Assembly (NCBI GenBank): GCA_964424355.1
Contig: CAYRIO010000003.1
Coordinates: 62,001-126,000, forward strand
Length of the DNA: 64,000 bases
From: CAZEHS01 sp964424355
Lineage (GTDB): Bacteria > Bacillota > Clostridia > Peptostreptococcales > Acidaminobacteraceae
Direction: 5' to 3'
In this document: positions 7,793-17,112 of the stretch, one piece after another
Position numbering within the stretch: the stretch's first letter is position 1
How the letters are laid out: each line of letters starts with the position of its first letter
The notes under the pieces: generated by a model
Told to the model about the DNA's origin: nothing
The model's input: only the letters and a program-made list of their open reading frames with translations
The model's database searches: none
Program-made: the position numbers and the translations under genes

Positions 7793-9853
7793 CTACAGTT
7801 TGAACTGTTTTACATCCGTTTCAAGATTGGAGGACATTTCATTCAGGGAGCCAGCGGCATTGCTAACCTCTTTAGCCAGAGCGGCTTGCTCTTCAACTGC
7901 GGCGGCAATGCTCTCGACGCCTTCTAACGACTGCGTTGAAAGATTGGACAGCGTATCCATGGAGTCGGAGAGGTGGGAGGTGTTGTTGTAAATCGTTTCC
8001 ACGGTTTCTGCCACACCCTTTACCTGTCGGCTGACATCTGCCACTGCGATTGAAATCGTGTTGAAGGAGCTGCCGGCCTTTTCAATGAGGACAATTCCTT
8101 CCTCGGCTGAGCGGGTTCCAACTGCCATGGATTCCACAGCGTTGCTGATCTCATCCTGGATCAGCTTAATCAGTTGACCGATGTCTTCCGCAGCCTTGCC
8201 GGACTGCTCCGCCAATTTACGGACTTCCTCGGCAACCACTGCGAATCCGCGGCCATGTTCGCCAGCACGGGCGGCTTCAATGGCGGCATTCAGTGCCAGA
8301 AGATTGGTTTGGCCTGAAATGGAGGTGATCAGGGAAACAATCTGGTCGATTTCCTTGGATTTCTCGCCCAGCAGATTAACCACTGCTGAGGCATTTTGGA
8401 CCTGGCTGTTGATTGCCTTCATCTGTGAAATGGAATCTTTAACAACCTGATTGCCAAGCACGGATTCCTGAGATGTCCTTTCCGAAGAATCCGCTACATC
8501 GTGTACGGTGCCTGCAATCGCCTTCATGCCTTCAGAAATCTTCTGGCTGGTCTCATAAGCGCTTACAAAAATCCGCTGCTCGTCGCTTTTTTGATGGGCC
8601 AAGGTCTGCATGGTATCCGCAATCTGTTCATTGGCCTTTTGGGTCTGATCAGCGCTTTCTGCAAGCCCGCTGCTGGTCTGAACCAGATTGGTGATGTTAA
8701 ATACGACATCACCGATGACATGGCGCATGGCATCTACCATCTTATTGAGATTGACAATCATCTGTCCAATCTCATCCTCGGAAGAGGTGGTGATTGTTTG
8801 GGTGAGGTCACCACGGGCGATAACGCCGGAGAAATCGTTGACCTTTTGGACACTGTTGCGGATATAGCTGCTGTAGTAGGAAACACCCAGGGTGATGATG
8901 ACCATAGCAGCAATGATGATGGCCATACTGCGCATCAGCAGATTATTCAGGGCACCATACAGCTCTTTTTCAGGGATAGCAAGGGCCAACGTCCATCCGG
9001 TTTGGTCCAGACGGGAAAAGTAAGTATGCATCTTGTCGCCGTTTTCAGTGTAATCGCCCTTGCCATTTCCCTCAGAAACCATTTGGGCCCCCAAGGCCTT
9101 CAGGGATGCATTCTCATCTTCTGAAATCTTCATTTTCATTTGCCGCACGGTTTTTGAGGTGCCGTCGTTATAAGCGATATAGGTGCCGTCCTTGCCGATC
9201 AGGAAAGCTTTTCCGGATTTGCCGACCTTGATGCCGTTTACAAGCTTCTGCATATTTGCAAGATCCATATCCCCGGTCGTGACACCGATGAATTTGCCAG
9301 TGGAATCATAGAAGGGGGCGGCGGCGGTAATCATCGTGATGCCAGTGGTTTCGTCAAAATAGGGGTCTGACCAGACAACGGGCGTTTTTACACCCGTGGC
9401 CATGGTATACCAGGACTGTGTGGGGTAGTCGTATTCCGGGGTCTCATAATCAAGGGTTGAAACCATGTTAGCCCCATCCTTGTAAACATAGGGGCCAAAA
9501 TATTTTTCTGCAGCAGTGTGAGCAAAAGGTTCAAACCACAAACCTGCGCCCAATGTGGGTTCGTTTGCCGTGATGATTTTTTTGAAAATCTCCATGTATT
9601 GCTCTTTACCCAGGGTGCTGCCGGTAGATTCAACAGTTCGCGCCAAAACAACGGGGATTCTGCTGTGTTCCACCAGGATTCGGTTGATGGATTCAACCGT
9701 CTGACCCATGTTGAAATCCATTTTATACTGGATCTCCTGATTGATTAATTGCCGGGAATACTGATAACTGGTGAAGGACATGATGGCAAGAGTCAACAGA
9801 ACCAACGGTAGAATCAACAAAAGCGTTCGCATCCGGATACTTCTGATTTTCAT
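7793..9853 (-). CDS. Methyl-accepting chemotaxis protein with extracytoplasmic Cache sensor
   Basis: A protein of about 686 residues: an N-terminal membrane segment, a periplasmic-side double-Cache-type sensor (about residues 35-290, with WYTMATGVKTPVVWSDPY and a GVTTGDMDL strand), a second membrane helix near 300-325, a HAMP domain and a long helical signalling domain. The conserved hairpin tip is QTNLLALNAAIEAARAGE followed by GRGFAVVAEEVRKLAEQS. No CheR-binding pentapeptide is seen at the C-terminus. Two ATG codons lie six bases apart (9859 and 9853). The AGGAGG sits one base from the first and seven from the second, so 9853 is preferred. Ligand unknown. Confidence 0.93.
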   Translation of the reverse strand: MKIRSIRMRTLLLILPLVLLTLAIMSFTSYQYSRQLINQEIQYKMDFNMGQTVESINRILVEHSRIPVVLARTVESTGSTLGKEQYMEIFKKIITANEPTLGAGLWFEPFAHTAAEKYFGPYVYKDGANMVSTLDYETPEYDYPTQSWYTMATGVKTPVVWSDPYFDETTGITMITAAAPFYDSTGKFIGVTTGDMDLANMQKLVNGIKVGKSGKAFLIGKDGTYIAYNDGTSKTVRQMKMKISEDENASLKALGAQMVSEGNGKGDYTENGDKMHTYFSRLDQTGWTLALAIPEKELYGALNNLLMRSMAIIIAAMVIITLGVSYYSSYIRNSVQKVNDFSGVIARGDLTQTITTSSEDEIGQMIVNLNKMVDAMRHVIGDVVFNITNLVQTSSGLAESADQTQKANEQIADTMQTLAHQKSDEQRIFVSAYETSQKISEGMKAIAGTVHDVADSSERTSQESVLGNQVVKDSISQMKAINSQVQNASAVVNLLGEKSKEIDQIVSLITSISGQTNLLALNAAIEAARAGEHGRGFAVVAEEVRKLAEQSGKAAEDIGQLIKLIQDEISNAVESMAVGTRSAEEGIVLIEKAGSSFNTISIAVADVSRQVKGVAETVETIYNNTSHLSDSMDTLSNLSTQSLEGVESIAAAVEEQAALAKEVSNAAGSLNEMSSNLETDVKQFKL

Positions 9854-9876
9854 AGACATTCCTCCTAATTTTTATC

Positions 9877-9907
9877 ATTATAACATGCTGTTACCGAGTA
9901 ATTTCAA
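9877..9907 (-). promoter_or_regulatory. Predicted promoter of the chemoreceptor gene
   Basis: Read on the minus strand: TTGAAA, a 19-base spacer, then TATAAT with an upstream TG (extended -10). It lies about 25 bp upstream of the start codon. The spacer is long for a standard promoter, partly compensated by the extended -10. Confidence 0.5.
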
Positions 9908-9947
9908 CATTTTATAAGATTCTGAAAATAATGCGCCATGATAATAT

Positions 9948-9955
9948 GGTATACT
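9948..9955 (+). promoter_or_regulatory. Predicted extended -10 element for the MATE gene
   Basis: TGGTATACT forms an extended -10 (TGnTATACT) about 65 bp upstream of the MATE exporter start. No convincing -35 is visible at 16-18 bp. Confidence 0.4.
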
Positions 9956-10020
9956 TTTTAACGGACACATTCGGCAGCTTATAGCTGCGGATCAGTATAT
10001 GAATCAAGGCGGTGGAAGTG

Positions 10021-11412
10021 ATGTGGGAGTTTCTGTTTAAAGATAAAAAGTTCTATGTTCAAATGATGGCAATCGCATTGCCAATTGCTTTTCAGAACCT
10101 GGTATCCTCTTCTTTGAATATGGTGGATACCGTGATGATTGGTGCTCTGGGCGAGCGCAGCATTACCGCAGTGGGCTTGGCGAATCAAATTTATTTCCTG
10201 CTGATGCTCTGCCTTTTCGGAGTCAACAGCGGTATTTCAATCTATATTGCACAATTTTGGGGCAAGCAGGATATCAAAAGCATTCATAAGACCCTGGGCT
10301 TCAGCATATTAGGGGGATTTCTTCTCAGTCTGCCATTCTTCGTGGGATCCGTCTTTTTTCCCAGACAGCTCATGAGCATTTTCACTGCGGATGCCGGTGT
10401 GATCCGGGATGGTGCGATTTTTCTCAAGATCAGTGGATGGAGTTTTCTACTGATGGCATTTTCATTTTCATTCGCCATTGCCTCCAGAAGCGTGGGTGAA
10501 GCGAAGCTTCCGATGATTGCCAGTGCCATTGCCCTGGCCTTCAATACCCTCCTTAACTACCTGCTGATCTTCGGCGCCTACGGGTATCCCGCCATGGGCA
10601 TTGCCGGATCGGCTGTAGCAACGGTGATTGCGCGGGGTATCGAGCTGGTTGTGATCGTGGGGACCATCTATACCCGGGACCATGTTCTCAGAAGCCCTAT
10701 AAAGGATCTGATTCAGCTCAACATGGATTTTATCCGACCGATTTTGCGTACGGCCTTGCCTGTCCTCTTGAATGAAGGCTTTTGGGCGGTGGGGATGACG
10801 CTCTATGCCATCGCCTACGCCCGAAGCGGCACCGACGCCTATGCGGCGGTGCAGATTGCAGGAACAGTGGAGCGTCTGTTCTTTATCTTTTCATTCGGCC
10901 TTGGCAGCGCCTGTGCAGTGATGATAGGAAACGAACTGGGGGCAGACCGTATCGCTGATGCCAAAATCTATGCCAATCGGTTCATGCGGTTGGGGGTGAC
11001 CATCAGCATCGGCCTGGGCGTTTTAATGGCGCTGATTGCCGTGCCCTCAACGTACCTCTTTAATGTAGCGCCGGCCATTCGCTGGGCGGCGACCTGCATC
11101 CTTTTTGTCAATGCCCTCACGATGATTCTGAAAATGATCAGTACCATCCTGATCATTGGAATCTTTCGCGGCGGCGGCGACACCACCTTTTCTTTTCTTC
11201 TGGAAATCAGCTGTGTCTACCTGATCGGTGTCCCCCTGGCTTTTGTTGGGGCGCTGGTTCTGAAACTGCCGATCTTTATCGTTGTGCTGATGGTTTCCCT
11301 GGAAGAACTGGTTAAATCGGTAGTGGGATTATACCGGGTCAAAACCGGTGTGTGGGCGAAGAATCTGGTGGCCCATATGGGTGAAGGGGAGCAGGCAATT
11401 GAGACCCCTTGA
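10021..11412 (+). CDS. MATE family multidrug/cation antiporter
   Basis: A membrane protein of about 463 residues with roughly 12 hydrophobic segments, the usual length and topology of MATE exporters. The N-terminus IALPIAFQNLVSSSLNMVDTV and later FVRPILRTALPVLLNE-type repeat (positions about 10-30 and 240-255) show the two-fold pseudo-symmetric halves of the family. These transporters expel drugs or metabolites using Na+ or H+ gradients; the substrate cannot be inferred. The start at ATG 10021 is chosen over the in-frame GTG at 10012 because the purine-rich GGTGGAAGT sits just upstream. It is followed by a strong terminator. Confidence 0.92.
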   Translation: MWEFLFKDKKFYVQMMAIALPIAFQNLVSSSLNMVDTVMIGALGERSITAVGLANQIYFLLMLCLFGVNSGISIYIAQFWGKQDIKSIHKTLGFSILGGFLLSLPFFVGSVFFPRQLMSIFTADAGVIRDGAIFLKISGWSFLLMAFSFSFAIASRSVGEAKLPMIASAIALAFNTLLNYLLIFGAYGYPAMGIAGSAVATVIARGIELVVIVGTIYTRDHVLRSPIKDLIQLNMDFIRPILRTALPVLLNEGFWAVGMTLYAIAYARSGTDAYAAVQIAGTVERLFFIFSFGLGSACAVMIGNELGADRIADAKIYANRFMRLGVTISIGLGVLMALIAVPSTYLFNVAPAIRWAATCILFVNALTMILKMISTILIIGIFRGGGDTTFSFLLEISCVYLIGVPLAFVGALVLKLPIFIVVLMVSLEELVKSVVGLYRVKTGVWAKNLVAHMGEGEQAIETP

Positions 11413-11418
11413 CAACAG

Positions 11419-11461
11419 GAAATCGGTCAGAATGGATTGTTCCTTCTGACCGATTTTTTTA
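11419..11461. terminator. Rho-independent terminator after the MATE gene
   Basis: A 12-bp stem AATCGGTCAGAA / TTCTGACCGATT with a loop of about 11 bases, followed by a run of seven T on the plus strand. It can also serve the convergent minus-strand gene. Confidence 0.9.
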
Positions 11462-11490
11462 TCAGCCTTTTTTTCGTTCATGGATGGGTG

Positions 11491-11886
11491 TCACTTCTTA
11501 TCGGGGTCCACCCCGTCTTTAACCCATTTGACGGCTTGGGTTTCCCAATCAGAGACGGTATGCAGATTGATATAGCGCTCCCACTGGTAAATCCCCGTTT
11601 GGCGAGCCAAACGCTGAAACTGCATGGTCGTGATCAAATCGTTGAGAATCACCGCACTGCGCTCCATGCCTTTTTCACGGAAGAGCTTCTGACCGGTTTC
11701 CATATGAATCTGAGCATCCGATTTCAGCGGTTTCAGGGCACTCATATCCACGATGACGCCGAAGGGCTTTTTAATTGAAATCAAAGCAGCTTGAGCCTCA
11801 TGTAGCCACTTTTCCATTTCATCAGCATGAATGATGTCGGAAAACGTCAGCTTCAAGCCAAAATCTGTCTTATCAATCTGATACAT
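11491..11886 (-). CDS. STAS/SpoIIAA-like small protein (paralogue of the protein at 28534)
   Basis: A soluble 131-residue protein of mixed alpha/beta character. It aligns end to end with the 131-residue protein at 28534-28929: both start MY-I--TDYG/FG-K-TF, contain a strand VDM (VIVDMSALKPL versus VVVDMRDAKPL), and end in a W...GxDPD tail (VKDGVDPDKK versus VIEGIDPDRV). The hydrophobic strand-then-DxR/S layout resembles the SpoIIAA-like/STAS group, but this is inference from pattern only. The start has an ideal AAGGAGGTCCATC upstream. It is divergent from a TauE/SafE permease 261 bp away. Function unknown. Confidence 0.8.
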   Translation of the reverse strand: MYQIDKTDFGLKLTFSDIIHADEMEKWLHEAQAALISIKKPFGVIVDMSALKPLKSDAQIHMETGQKLFREKGMERSAVILNDLITTMQFQRLARQTGIYQWERYINLHTVSDWETQAVKWVKDGVDPDKK

Positions 11887-12147
11887 GATGGACCTCCTTT
11901 GTTAGAATGTGGGCTTTTTTTACCCGAATTGAAAAACTTTAAACAATCTTTAACTTTTTGTAACAAATCCGGTGGATTTTCGATATAATATCCTTGTAAT
12001 GAAAGCAAATGCATTGAATCCTTCATTTTTTTTTCTGAAAACCCGCAAAAATTAAGTTTTCCAAGCAAAGCGTGTGATCTTGAACGGTATAAAACTCAAA
12101 AAGTGCAGGCCCGCTTACCAAACATTCATCATGCATGAGGAGGACTT

Positions 12148-13041
12148 ATGTCATTATTCACACCGGTTTTAGGTGCTTTAGCGCTACTGACAGCATGGCA
12201 TACCTGGTTTCTCGGAAAAGATGTCCTGGCTCGGAAGAGCGAATGGGAACCTGAAACAAGCTTCGTAACCGCTGGACTCATTGGATTCTTTGTTAATTTT
12301 TTAGACACCCTGGGCATTGGCTCCTTCGCACCCTCCACATTCCTTTATAAGAGCCTGAAGCAGGTCAAGGACCGCATTATTCCCGGCACCCTGAACGTTG
12401 CCAATACCATCCCCACGGTACTGGAGGCATTGATCTTCATCACCGTCATCGAGGTGGACCCCATCACACTGCTGACAATGATCGGATCCGCAACTGCCGG
12501 AGCGTGGTTTGGAGCCGGAATCATCTCAAAACTCAATACAAAGGCCATTCAGAAAACCATGGGAACCTCTCTGTTCATTGTAGCGTTCATCATGCTGGCT
12601 GGAAAGATGCAGTGGTTTCCTATCGGCGGCGAAGAAATCGGGCTGACAGGGGCTAAGCTGATGTTTGGGATCGGCGGAAATTTCCTATTGGGCGTCTTGA
12701 TGACTGCCGGCATCGGCCTTTATGCCCCTTGCATGGCGCTGGTCTATTTCCTGGGGATGTCGCCCAAGGTTGCGTTTCCCATCATGATGGGTTCCTGTGC
12801 GTTCCTGATGCCGGTTGCATCGGCGAAATTCATTAAAGAGGGCGCATACAATCGGAAAGCAGCCATCGCGATTTCCGTCTTGGGTTCGGTGGGCGTCCTC
12901 ATAGCGGCTTACATCGTCAAATCTCTGCCGCTGGAGATATTAAAGTGGCTGGTCATGGCAGTGGTGCTGTATACCTCTCTGATCATGCTGAAACAGGGAT
13001 TCAGCCGGAATGAAGCAGAAGAGGACAAAGCAATCATTTAA
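12148..13041 (+). CDS. TauE/SafE (TSUP) family permease
   Basis: A 297-residue membrane protein with about eight hydrophobic helices. The glycine-rich repeated blocks GLIGFFVNFLDTLGIGSFAPST near the N-terminus and GIGGNFLLGVLMTAGIGLYAP in the second half (positions about 40-60 and 175-195) are typical of the two halves of TauE/SafE permeases. Such proteins move sulfite, sulfoacetate or other organosulfur/anionic compounds; the substrate here is not known. The start is supported by GAGGAGGACTT. It stands alone between a divergent gene and a terminator. Confidence 0.87.
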   Translation: MSLFTPVLGALALLTAWHTWFLGKDVLARKSEWEPETSFVTAGLIGFFVNFLDTLGIGSFAPSTFLYKSLKQVKDRIIPGTLNVANTIPTVLEALIFITVIEVDPITLLTMIGSATAGAWFGAGIISKLNTKAIQKTMGTSLFIVAFIMLAGKMQWFPIGGEEIGLTGAKLMFGIGGNFLLGVLMTAGIGLYAPCMALVYFLGMSPKVAFPIMMGSCAFLMPVASAKFIKEGAYNRKAAIAISVLGSVGVLIAAYIVKSLPLEILKWLVMAVVLYTSLIMLKQGFSRNEAEEDKAII

Positions 13042-13050
13042 GCAACCATC

Positions 13051-13086
13051 AAAAACGCTTCCCGAAACACGTGGAAGCGTTTTTCT
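13051..13086 (+). terminator. Rho-independent terminator after the TSUP permease
   Basis: Stem AAAACGCTTCC / GGAAGCGTTTT with a loop of about 10 bases and a T-run ending TTTTTC, immediately downstream of the permease stop codon. Confidence 0.88.
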
Positions 13087-13140
13087 TATGCGCAAATAGT
13101 GATTAGAGGTGACTGAAAAGGGAATAATATCAGTAACTAC

Positions 13141-13215
13141 GGGTCAAACTGCCTAGCGGCTTCGTATAAAATGACCGAATTTAAGCGTCTGGTCCACCGG
13201 AACGTGGACTTATGG
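13141..13215 (+). promoter_or_regulatory. Structured 5' leader of pgi (two potential hairpins)
   Basis: The leader can form GGTCA...TGACC (13142-13176) enclosing a smaller GCC/GGC hairpin, then a stem GTCCAC / GTGGAC (about 13190-13208). I do not recognise a known riboswitch consensus here. It could be a leader RNA or chance pairing. Confidence 0.3.
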
Positions 13216-13264
13216 CAATTCAACCAGTATGATAGTTTGGGAAATTAAAAAAGGGGGATTTTAC

Positions 13265-14605
13265 ATGTCACAAATCCGATACGCTTATCAGAATACCGGG
13301 ATTGCAGAAACAGAGATTCGAAGCATTGAAAACGAAGTGATGGATGCCCATAAGAAGCTGAATGATAAATCCGGCGCCGGTTCCGACTTCCTGGGCTGGT
13401 TGAACTGGCCTGAAACGATGGATCAGGAAGAATACGCCCGGTTGAAAAGAACAGCCGCCCGCATTCGGGAAAATGCGGATGCCTTGGTGATTGTGGGGAT
13501 CGGCGGCTCCTATCTGGGTTCCAAAGCGGTTCTGGACGCCCTGTGCCACCCGTTTCACAATTTGATTGCAAAAGAACAGCGTCAAGCCCCGGAGATCTAC
13601 TTTGCCGGACATCAAATCAGCAGCAGCTATACAACGCGCCTACTGGAATTGTTGGCGGATAAATCAGTGTATGTGAATGTCATCTCAAAATCGGGGACGA
13701 CCACTGAGCCTGCACTGGCCTTCAGACTCCTTCGGGAATTCATGGAGCGCAAGTATGGGAAAGAAGGGGCGAAGGACCGGATCATCGCCACAACGGATAA
13801 GGCCCGGGGCGCCTTGCGGGAGCTTTCCATTCAAGAAGGTTATGAAACCTATGTGATTCCTGATGATGTAGGCGGACGTTTTTCAGTGTTCACCCCAGTG
13901 GGGCTTCTTCCCCTTGCAGCGGCCGGTATCGATACGGATGCCCTGATGGCTGGTGCCCTGGAAGGCCAGAAGCTTTACAACAATCCCACTGTTGCAGAAA
14001 ACCCCTGCTACCAGTATGCGGCTGTCAGGAACCTGTTGCACCGGAGCGGTAAGGATATCGAGATCATGGTTAATTATGAACCAGGGCTTCATTTCCTGTC
14101 AGAATGGTGGAAGCAGCTTTTTGGAGAAAGTGAAGGGAAGGAAGGCAAAGGGATTTTCCCGGCTGCCGTTGATTTTTCAACGGATCTGCACTCCATGGGA
14201 CAATATGTTCAGGATGGCCAGCGGATTCTTTTTGAAACGGTTCTGAAGATCGATACCGATCCATGCCCCCTGACCATCCCCAAGGATCAGGATGACCGGG
14301 ATCAACTGAATTTCATTGCAGGTCAGACGATGGACCATGTGAATACCAAAGCCTTCCAAGGGACACTTTTGGCCCACGTGGATGGCGGTACCCCCTGTGG
14401 GATTATCCATGTGGAGAAATTGGATGCGTTCACCTTGGGGAAATTGCTGTACTTCTTTATGAAAGCTTGCGGCATCAGCGGTTATATGCTGGATGTGAAT
14501 CCCTTCGATCAACCGGGAGTTGAAGCGTATAAGAAAAACATGTTCGCCCTGTTGGGTAAAAAGGGCTATGAAGCGCTTCAAAATCAACTGGCAGCCAGAA
14601 TATAG
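13265..14605 (+). CDS. pgi: Glucose-6-phosphate isomerase
   Basis: A 446-residue cytosolic enzyme interconverting glucose-6-phosphate and fructose-6-phosphate. The start is ATG 13265 after AAGGGGG; the open frame extends to 13229 without a ribosome binding site. The sugar-phosphate binding SIS fold is clear: IVGIGGSYLGSKAVLDAL at about residues 75-92, ISKSGTTTEPALAFR at about 140-155, then the family pattern VGGRFSVFTPVGLLPLA at about 203-219 and the C-terminal catalytic region DQPGVEAYKKNMF. The length fits the short bacterial form. It ends 8 bp before the glucokinase gene, so the two form an operon feeding glucose into glycolysis. Confidence 0.96.
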   Translation: MSQIRYAYQNTGIAETEIRSIENEVMDAHKKLNDKSGAGSDFLGWLNWPETMDQEEYARLKRTAARIRENADALVIVGIGGSYLGSKAVLDALCHPFHNLIAKEQRQAPEIYFAGHQISSSYTTRLLELLADKSVYVNVISKSGTTTEPALAFRLLREFMERKYGKEGAKDRIIATTDKARGALRELSIQEGYETYVIPDDVGGRFSVFTPVGLLPLAAAGIDTDALMAGALEGQKLYNNPTVAENPCYQYAAVRNLLHRSGKDIEIMVNYEPGLHFLSEWWKQLFGESEGKEGKGIFPAAVDFSTDLHSMGQYVQDGQRILFETVLKIDTDPCPLTIPKDQDDRDQLNFIAGQTMDHVNTKAFQGTLLAHVDGGTPCGIIHVEKLDAFTLGKLLYFFMKACGISGYMLDVNPFDQPGVEAYKKNMFALLGKKGYEALQNQLAARI

Positions 14606-14613
14606 GGGGATAT

Positions 14614-15576
14614 ATGACAATTGGAGTTGATCTTGGCGGCACCAATATAGCCGCTGGCTTGGTGGATGAGGCAGGGCAGCTGATCTATTCCCTCAAGCGG
14701 CCAACCGACACCCATAGGGGCAGGGATGCCATTGTAGCGGATATGTGTGCCCTGTGCATGGAATTGGTAGCGGAAGCAGAAAAACGGGGTCTTCCCAGGC
14801 CGGTGGCGGTTGGCGTTGGGGTGCCCTGTGTTGTTGATAAATCCATGGCATTGATCCACACCGCTGCGAACCTTGGGGCCGGTTGGGTGGATGTTCCCCT
14901 CAAAAGGCTGATGGAGGATGTAACTGGCCTCAAAGTGTGGCTGGACAACGATGGCAACCTCGCAGGCCTTGCAGAGCATCAGGCGGGAGCGTTGAAGGGT
15001 GTTGAAAACGGCTTGCTGCTGACACTGGGCACCGGGATCGGCGGTGGTTTCATCCTCAATGGGAAACTGTTCCGCGGCTCCTACGGCCTGGCTCCGGAAG
15101 TTGGGCATATGGTCATCGGGGAGAATTTTTACGACTGCAACTGTGGGAAAAACGGTTGTTTTGAAACCTTCGCATCCGCCACAGCCGTGATCCGGTATGC
15201 GGAAAAACTCGTACGGGAAGGGCAGTACCCGGAGTCAAGCCTTCACCAGGCAGCCCAAATGGGGCATTTAAGCGCCCATACTATTTTTGAGGCTGCCAAG
15301 GAGTCCGATTCCCTGGGGATGGCCGCCGTGGATCGTCTGACCACGTATCTGGCAGTGGGGATTGTAAACCTCATCAATCTGATGGACCCGGAAGTGATTG
15401 CTTTGGGCGGCGGTGTAGCCCATGCCGGTGATTTCCTGCTTGACCAGGTGAAGCTGAAGGTTTCGGAAACTCTTTTCCTGAAAGATTTCCCAACCGCTCG
15501 GTTTGAGCTGGCCCAAATGGGCAACAACGCCGGCATCATTGGGGCCGCCATGCTGGGCCGCATGATGGTTGGGTAA
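14614..15576 (+). CDS. glcK: ROK family glucokinase
   Basis: A 320-residue ROK kinase. The N-terminal phosphate loop is IGVDLGGTNIAAGLVD, the second phosphate motif is LTLGTGIGGGFILNG (about residues 130-144), and the glucose/zinc-binding signature is PEVGHM followed by CNCGKNGCFETFAS (about 162-188). In ROK proteins the CxCGxxGCxE histidine-cysteine set binds zinc. It has no N-terminal helix-turn-helix, so it is an enzyme rather than a ROK repressor. It starts after TAGGGGGAT. Adjacent pgi supports glucose phosphorylation; a related hexose remains possible. Confidence 0.9.
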   Translation: MTIGVDLGGTNIAAGLVDEAGQLIYSLKRPTDTHRGRDAIVADMCALCMELVAEAEKRGLPRPVAVGVGVPCVVDKSMALIHTAANLGAGWVDVPLKRLMEDVTGLKVWLDNDGNLAGLAEHQAGALKGVENGLLLTLGTGIGGGFILNGKLFRGSYGLAPEVGHMVIGENFYDCNCGKNGCFETFASATAVIRYAEKLVREGQYPESSLHQAAQMGHLSAHTIFEAAKESDSLGMAAVDRLTTYLAVGIVNLINLMDPEVIALGGGVAHAGDFLLDQVKLKVSETLFLKDFPTARFELAQMGNNAGIIGAAMLGRMMVG

Positions 15577-15644
15577 GGGCAACAGACTGAGCAAAGCCTG
15601 CCGGAGAAGGTTTCTTATCATCGTCTCAGCGAGGGGGGACCGCT

Positions 15645-16868
15645 GTGCCACTGAAAATGGTCATTGCAGATAATGAACTGGAAATTCGCGATAGGATCAC
15701 TCGGTGCATTGATGGGACAGCCTGCGATGTTAAAATCGTGGGCGTGGCTCAGAATTGCAGCGACCTGGTTCGGCAGTGCCGCGAGAAAAGACCGGACATC
15801 TGTCTGCTGGATATCGGGCTGCCTCAATGGGCGGGCCTTGAGCCCCTTGAAACGATTCGGAAACTGCTTCCTGAAATCAGAGTGCTCATCAGCAGCAGGG
15901 GCGACGATCCGGAGCATGAAAAGCAGGTCGTATCCAGTGGTGTCACGGCATATATCCGAAAACCCCTCGATGAAGCGTTACTGATTCAAATCCTCAAAAA
16001 AACTGCGGAAAGCATCAGAAAAGAACAAAAAAGCGCCGAGCTGTTGAAATATGGACAAAAAAGCTTGCGTGCTGAAAAACTACACATGTTCGAACCCTTC
16101 ATGCATAAGTGGATTTTGCGCCAGTATTCTGCGGAAGGCATTGATTATATGCTTCGGGAGCTGAATTTGAAAAGCCCAGGATCCTATACCCTGATGCTGG
16201 TCGATCATCCGGCTTTCGAAGTGACAAAGATCAAGCTCCTGGAAACGAAAGAACAGAATTCCGCGTTGCACCGTGCCCTCGAAAAGCTGATGAAGATAAA
16301 AAAAGAGGTGCTGTGGGCTTCGTTGACGCCTCGGCGCTCTTTGGCGATTATTTACAGTGCGCCGGACGAGGTACCGGCAGTCATCCCTACGGAGTCCTTG
16401 GAAATCGCCGCGAAGCAGTTGGGGATAGAACTCCATGTGGTCAGCAGGACGGTTCAATCGATTGAGGAAGATTTTCAAGGCGCCTATGAAGAGCTGTGTC
16501 TGTCCCTGGAGCAGGAGATGAAGGGCTGCCCCATCATCAAGTCGGCGGAGCACCTTATAGAAACCGGATTCATGAACAAAAAGCTCAGCCTGAACCTGGT
16601 TGCGCAGAATCTGCACATCAGTCCTCAATATCTGAGCCGGATGTTCAAGAGTGAAATGGGGATGAGCTTTTCAGAATACCTGATTCATACTCGGATGCAG
16701 CATGCTATAAATTTGATTCTGTCAACGAATGCAACCATCCAGGAGATTGCTGATTTGGTGGGTTATCGCTCGCAGCATTATTTTTCAACCGCATTTAAAA
16801 AAGCGACCAGTTGTTGCCCCAAAGAATATCGGATGAAGCATGAAGGGTTAAGCAGACCCTCGGAATGA
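15645..16868 (+). CDS. YesN/AraC-type response regulator
   Basis: A 407-residue protein with an N-terminal receiver domain (acidic pocket DN near residue 9, phosphoacceptor in CLLDIGLP near residue 57, conserved K in IRKPLDE), a central linker of about 180 residues, and a C-terminal AraC-type double helix-turn-helix from about residue 300 (SLNLVAQNLHISPQYLSRMFK, then IQEIADLVGYRSQHYFSTAFKK). The start is GTG 15645 with GAGGGGGGACC upstream. No sensor kinase is adjacent, which is common for this group in Bacillota. The regulon is unknown; it may act on the upstream sugar genes or elsewhere. Confidence 0.9.
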   Translation: MPLKMVIADNELEIRDRITRCIDGTACDVKIVGVAQNCSDLVRQCREKRPDICLLDIGLPQWAGLEPLETIRKLLPEIRVLISSRGDDPEHEKQVVSSGVTAYIRKPLDEALLIQILKKTAESIRKEQKSAELLKYGQKSLRAEKLHMFEPFMHKWILRQYSAEGIDYMLRELNLKSPGSYTLMLVDHPAFEVTKIKLLETKEQNSALHRALEKLMKIKKEVLWASLTPRRSLAIIYSAPDEVPAVIPTESLEIAAKQLGIELHVVSRTVQSIEEDFQGAYEELCLSLEQEMKGCPIIKSAEHLIETGFMNKKLSLNLVAQNLHISPQYLSRMFKSEMGMSFSEYLIHTRMQHAINLILSTNATIQEIADLVGYRSQHYFSTAFKKATSCCPKEYRMKHEGLSRPSE

Positions 16869-16906
16869 AATGCCGGTATGTAAGCCGAATTCAATTTAGA
16901 AGAACA

Positions 16907-16947
16907 TCATTCCCCCGTGCCATCGATTGGTGCAGGGGAATTATTAT
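16907..16947 (+). terminator. Probable terminator after the YesN-type regulator
   Basis: Stem ATTCCCC / GGGGAAT with a loop of about 18 bases, followed by a T-rich but interrupted stretch TTATTATT. Confidence 0.6.
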
Positions 16948-17112
16948 TGCGCGCAGCGGGAAGGATACATTTTTGCATAGAGACATCAAATAATCGTAAA
17001 TACGGGTCATTTATTTCAGGCTATACTCATGTAGAGAAGCGGGATTACAACGCAATGCCATCAGATGTGATCCCTGATTAGTGGATTTTGTTCAATGGAA
17101 GGAGGATTTACA

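Noticed and set aside
13229..13264. Earlier ATG for pgi
   Set aside because: It lacks a ribosome binding site and adds residues not found in the family; ATG 13265 has AAGGGGG correctly spaced.
13087..13264. Naming the pgi leader as a known riboswitch
   Set aside because: Compared with the c-di-GMP-I, c-di-GMP-II, ZTP, THF, fluoride, preQ1 and T-box patterns that I can recall; none fits.
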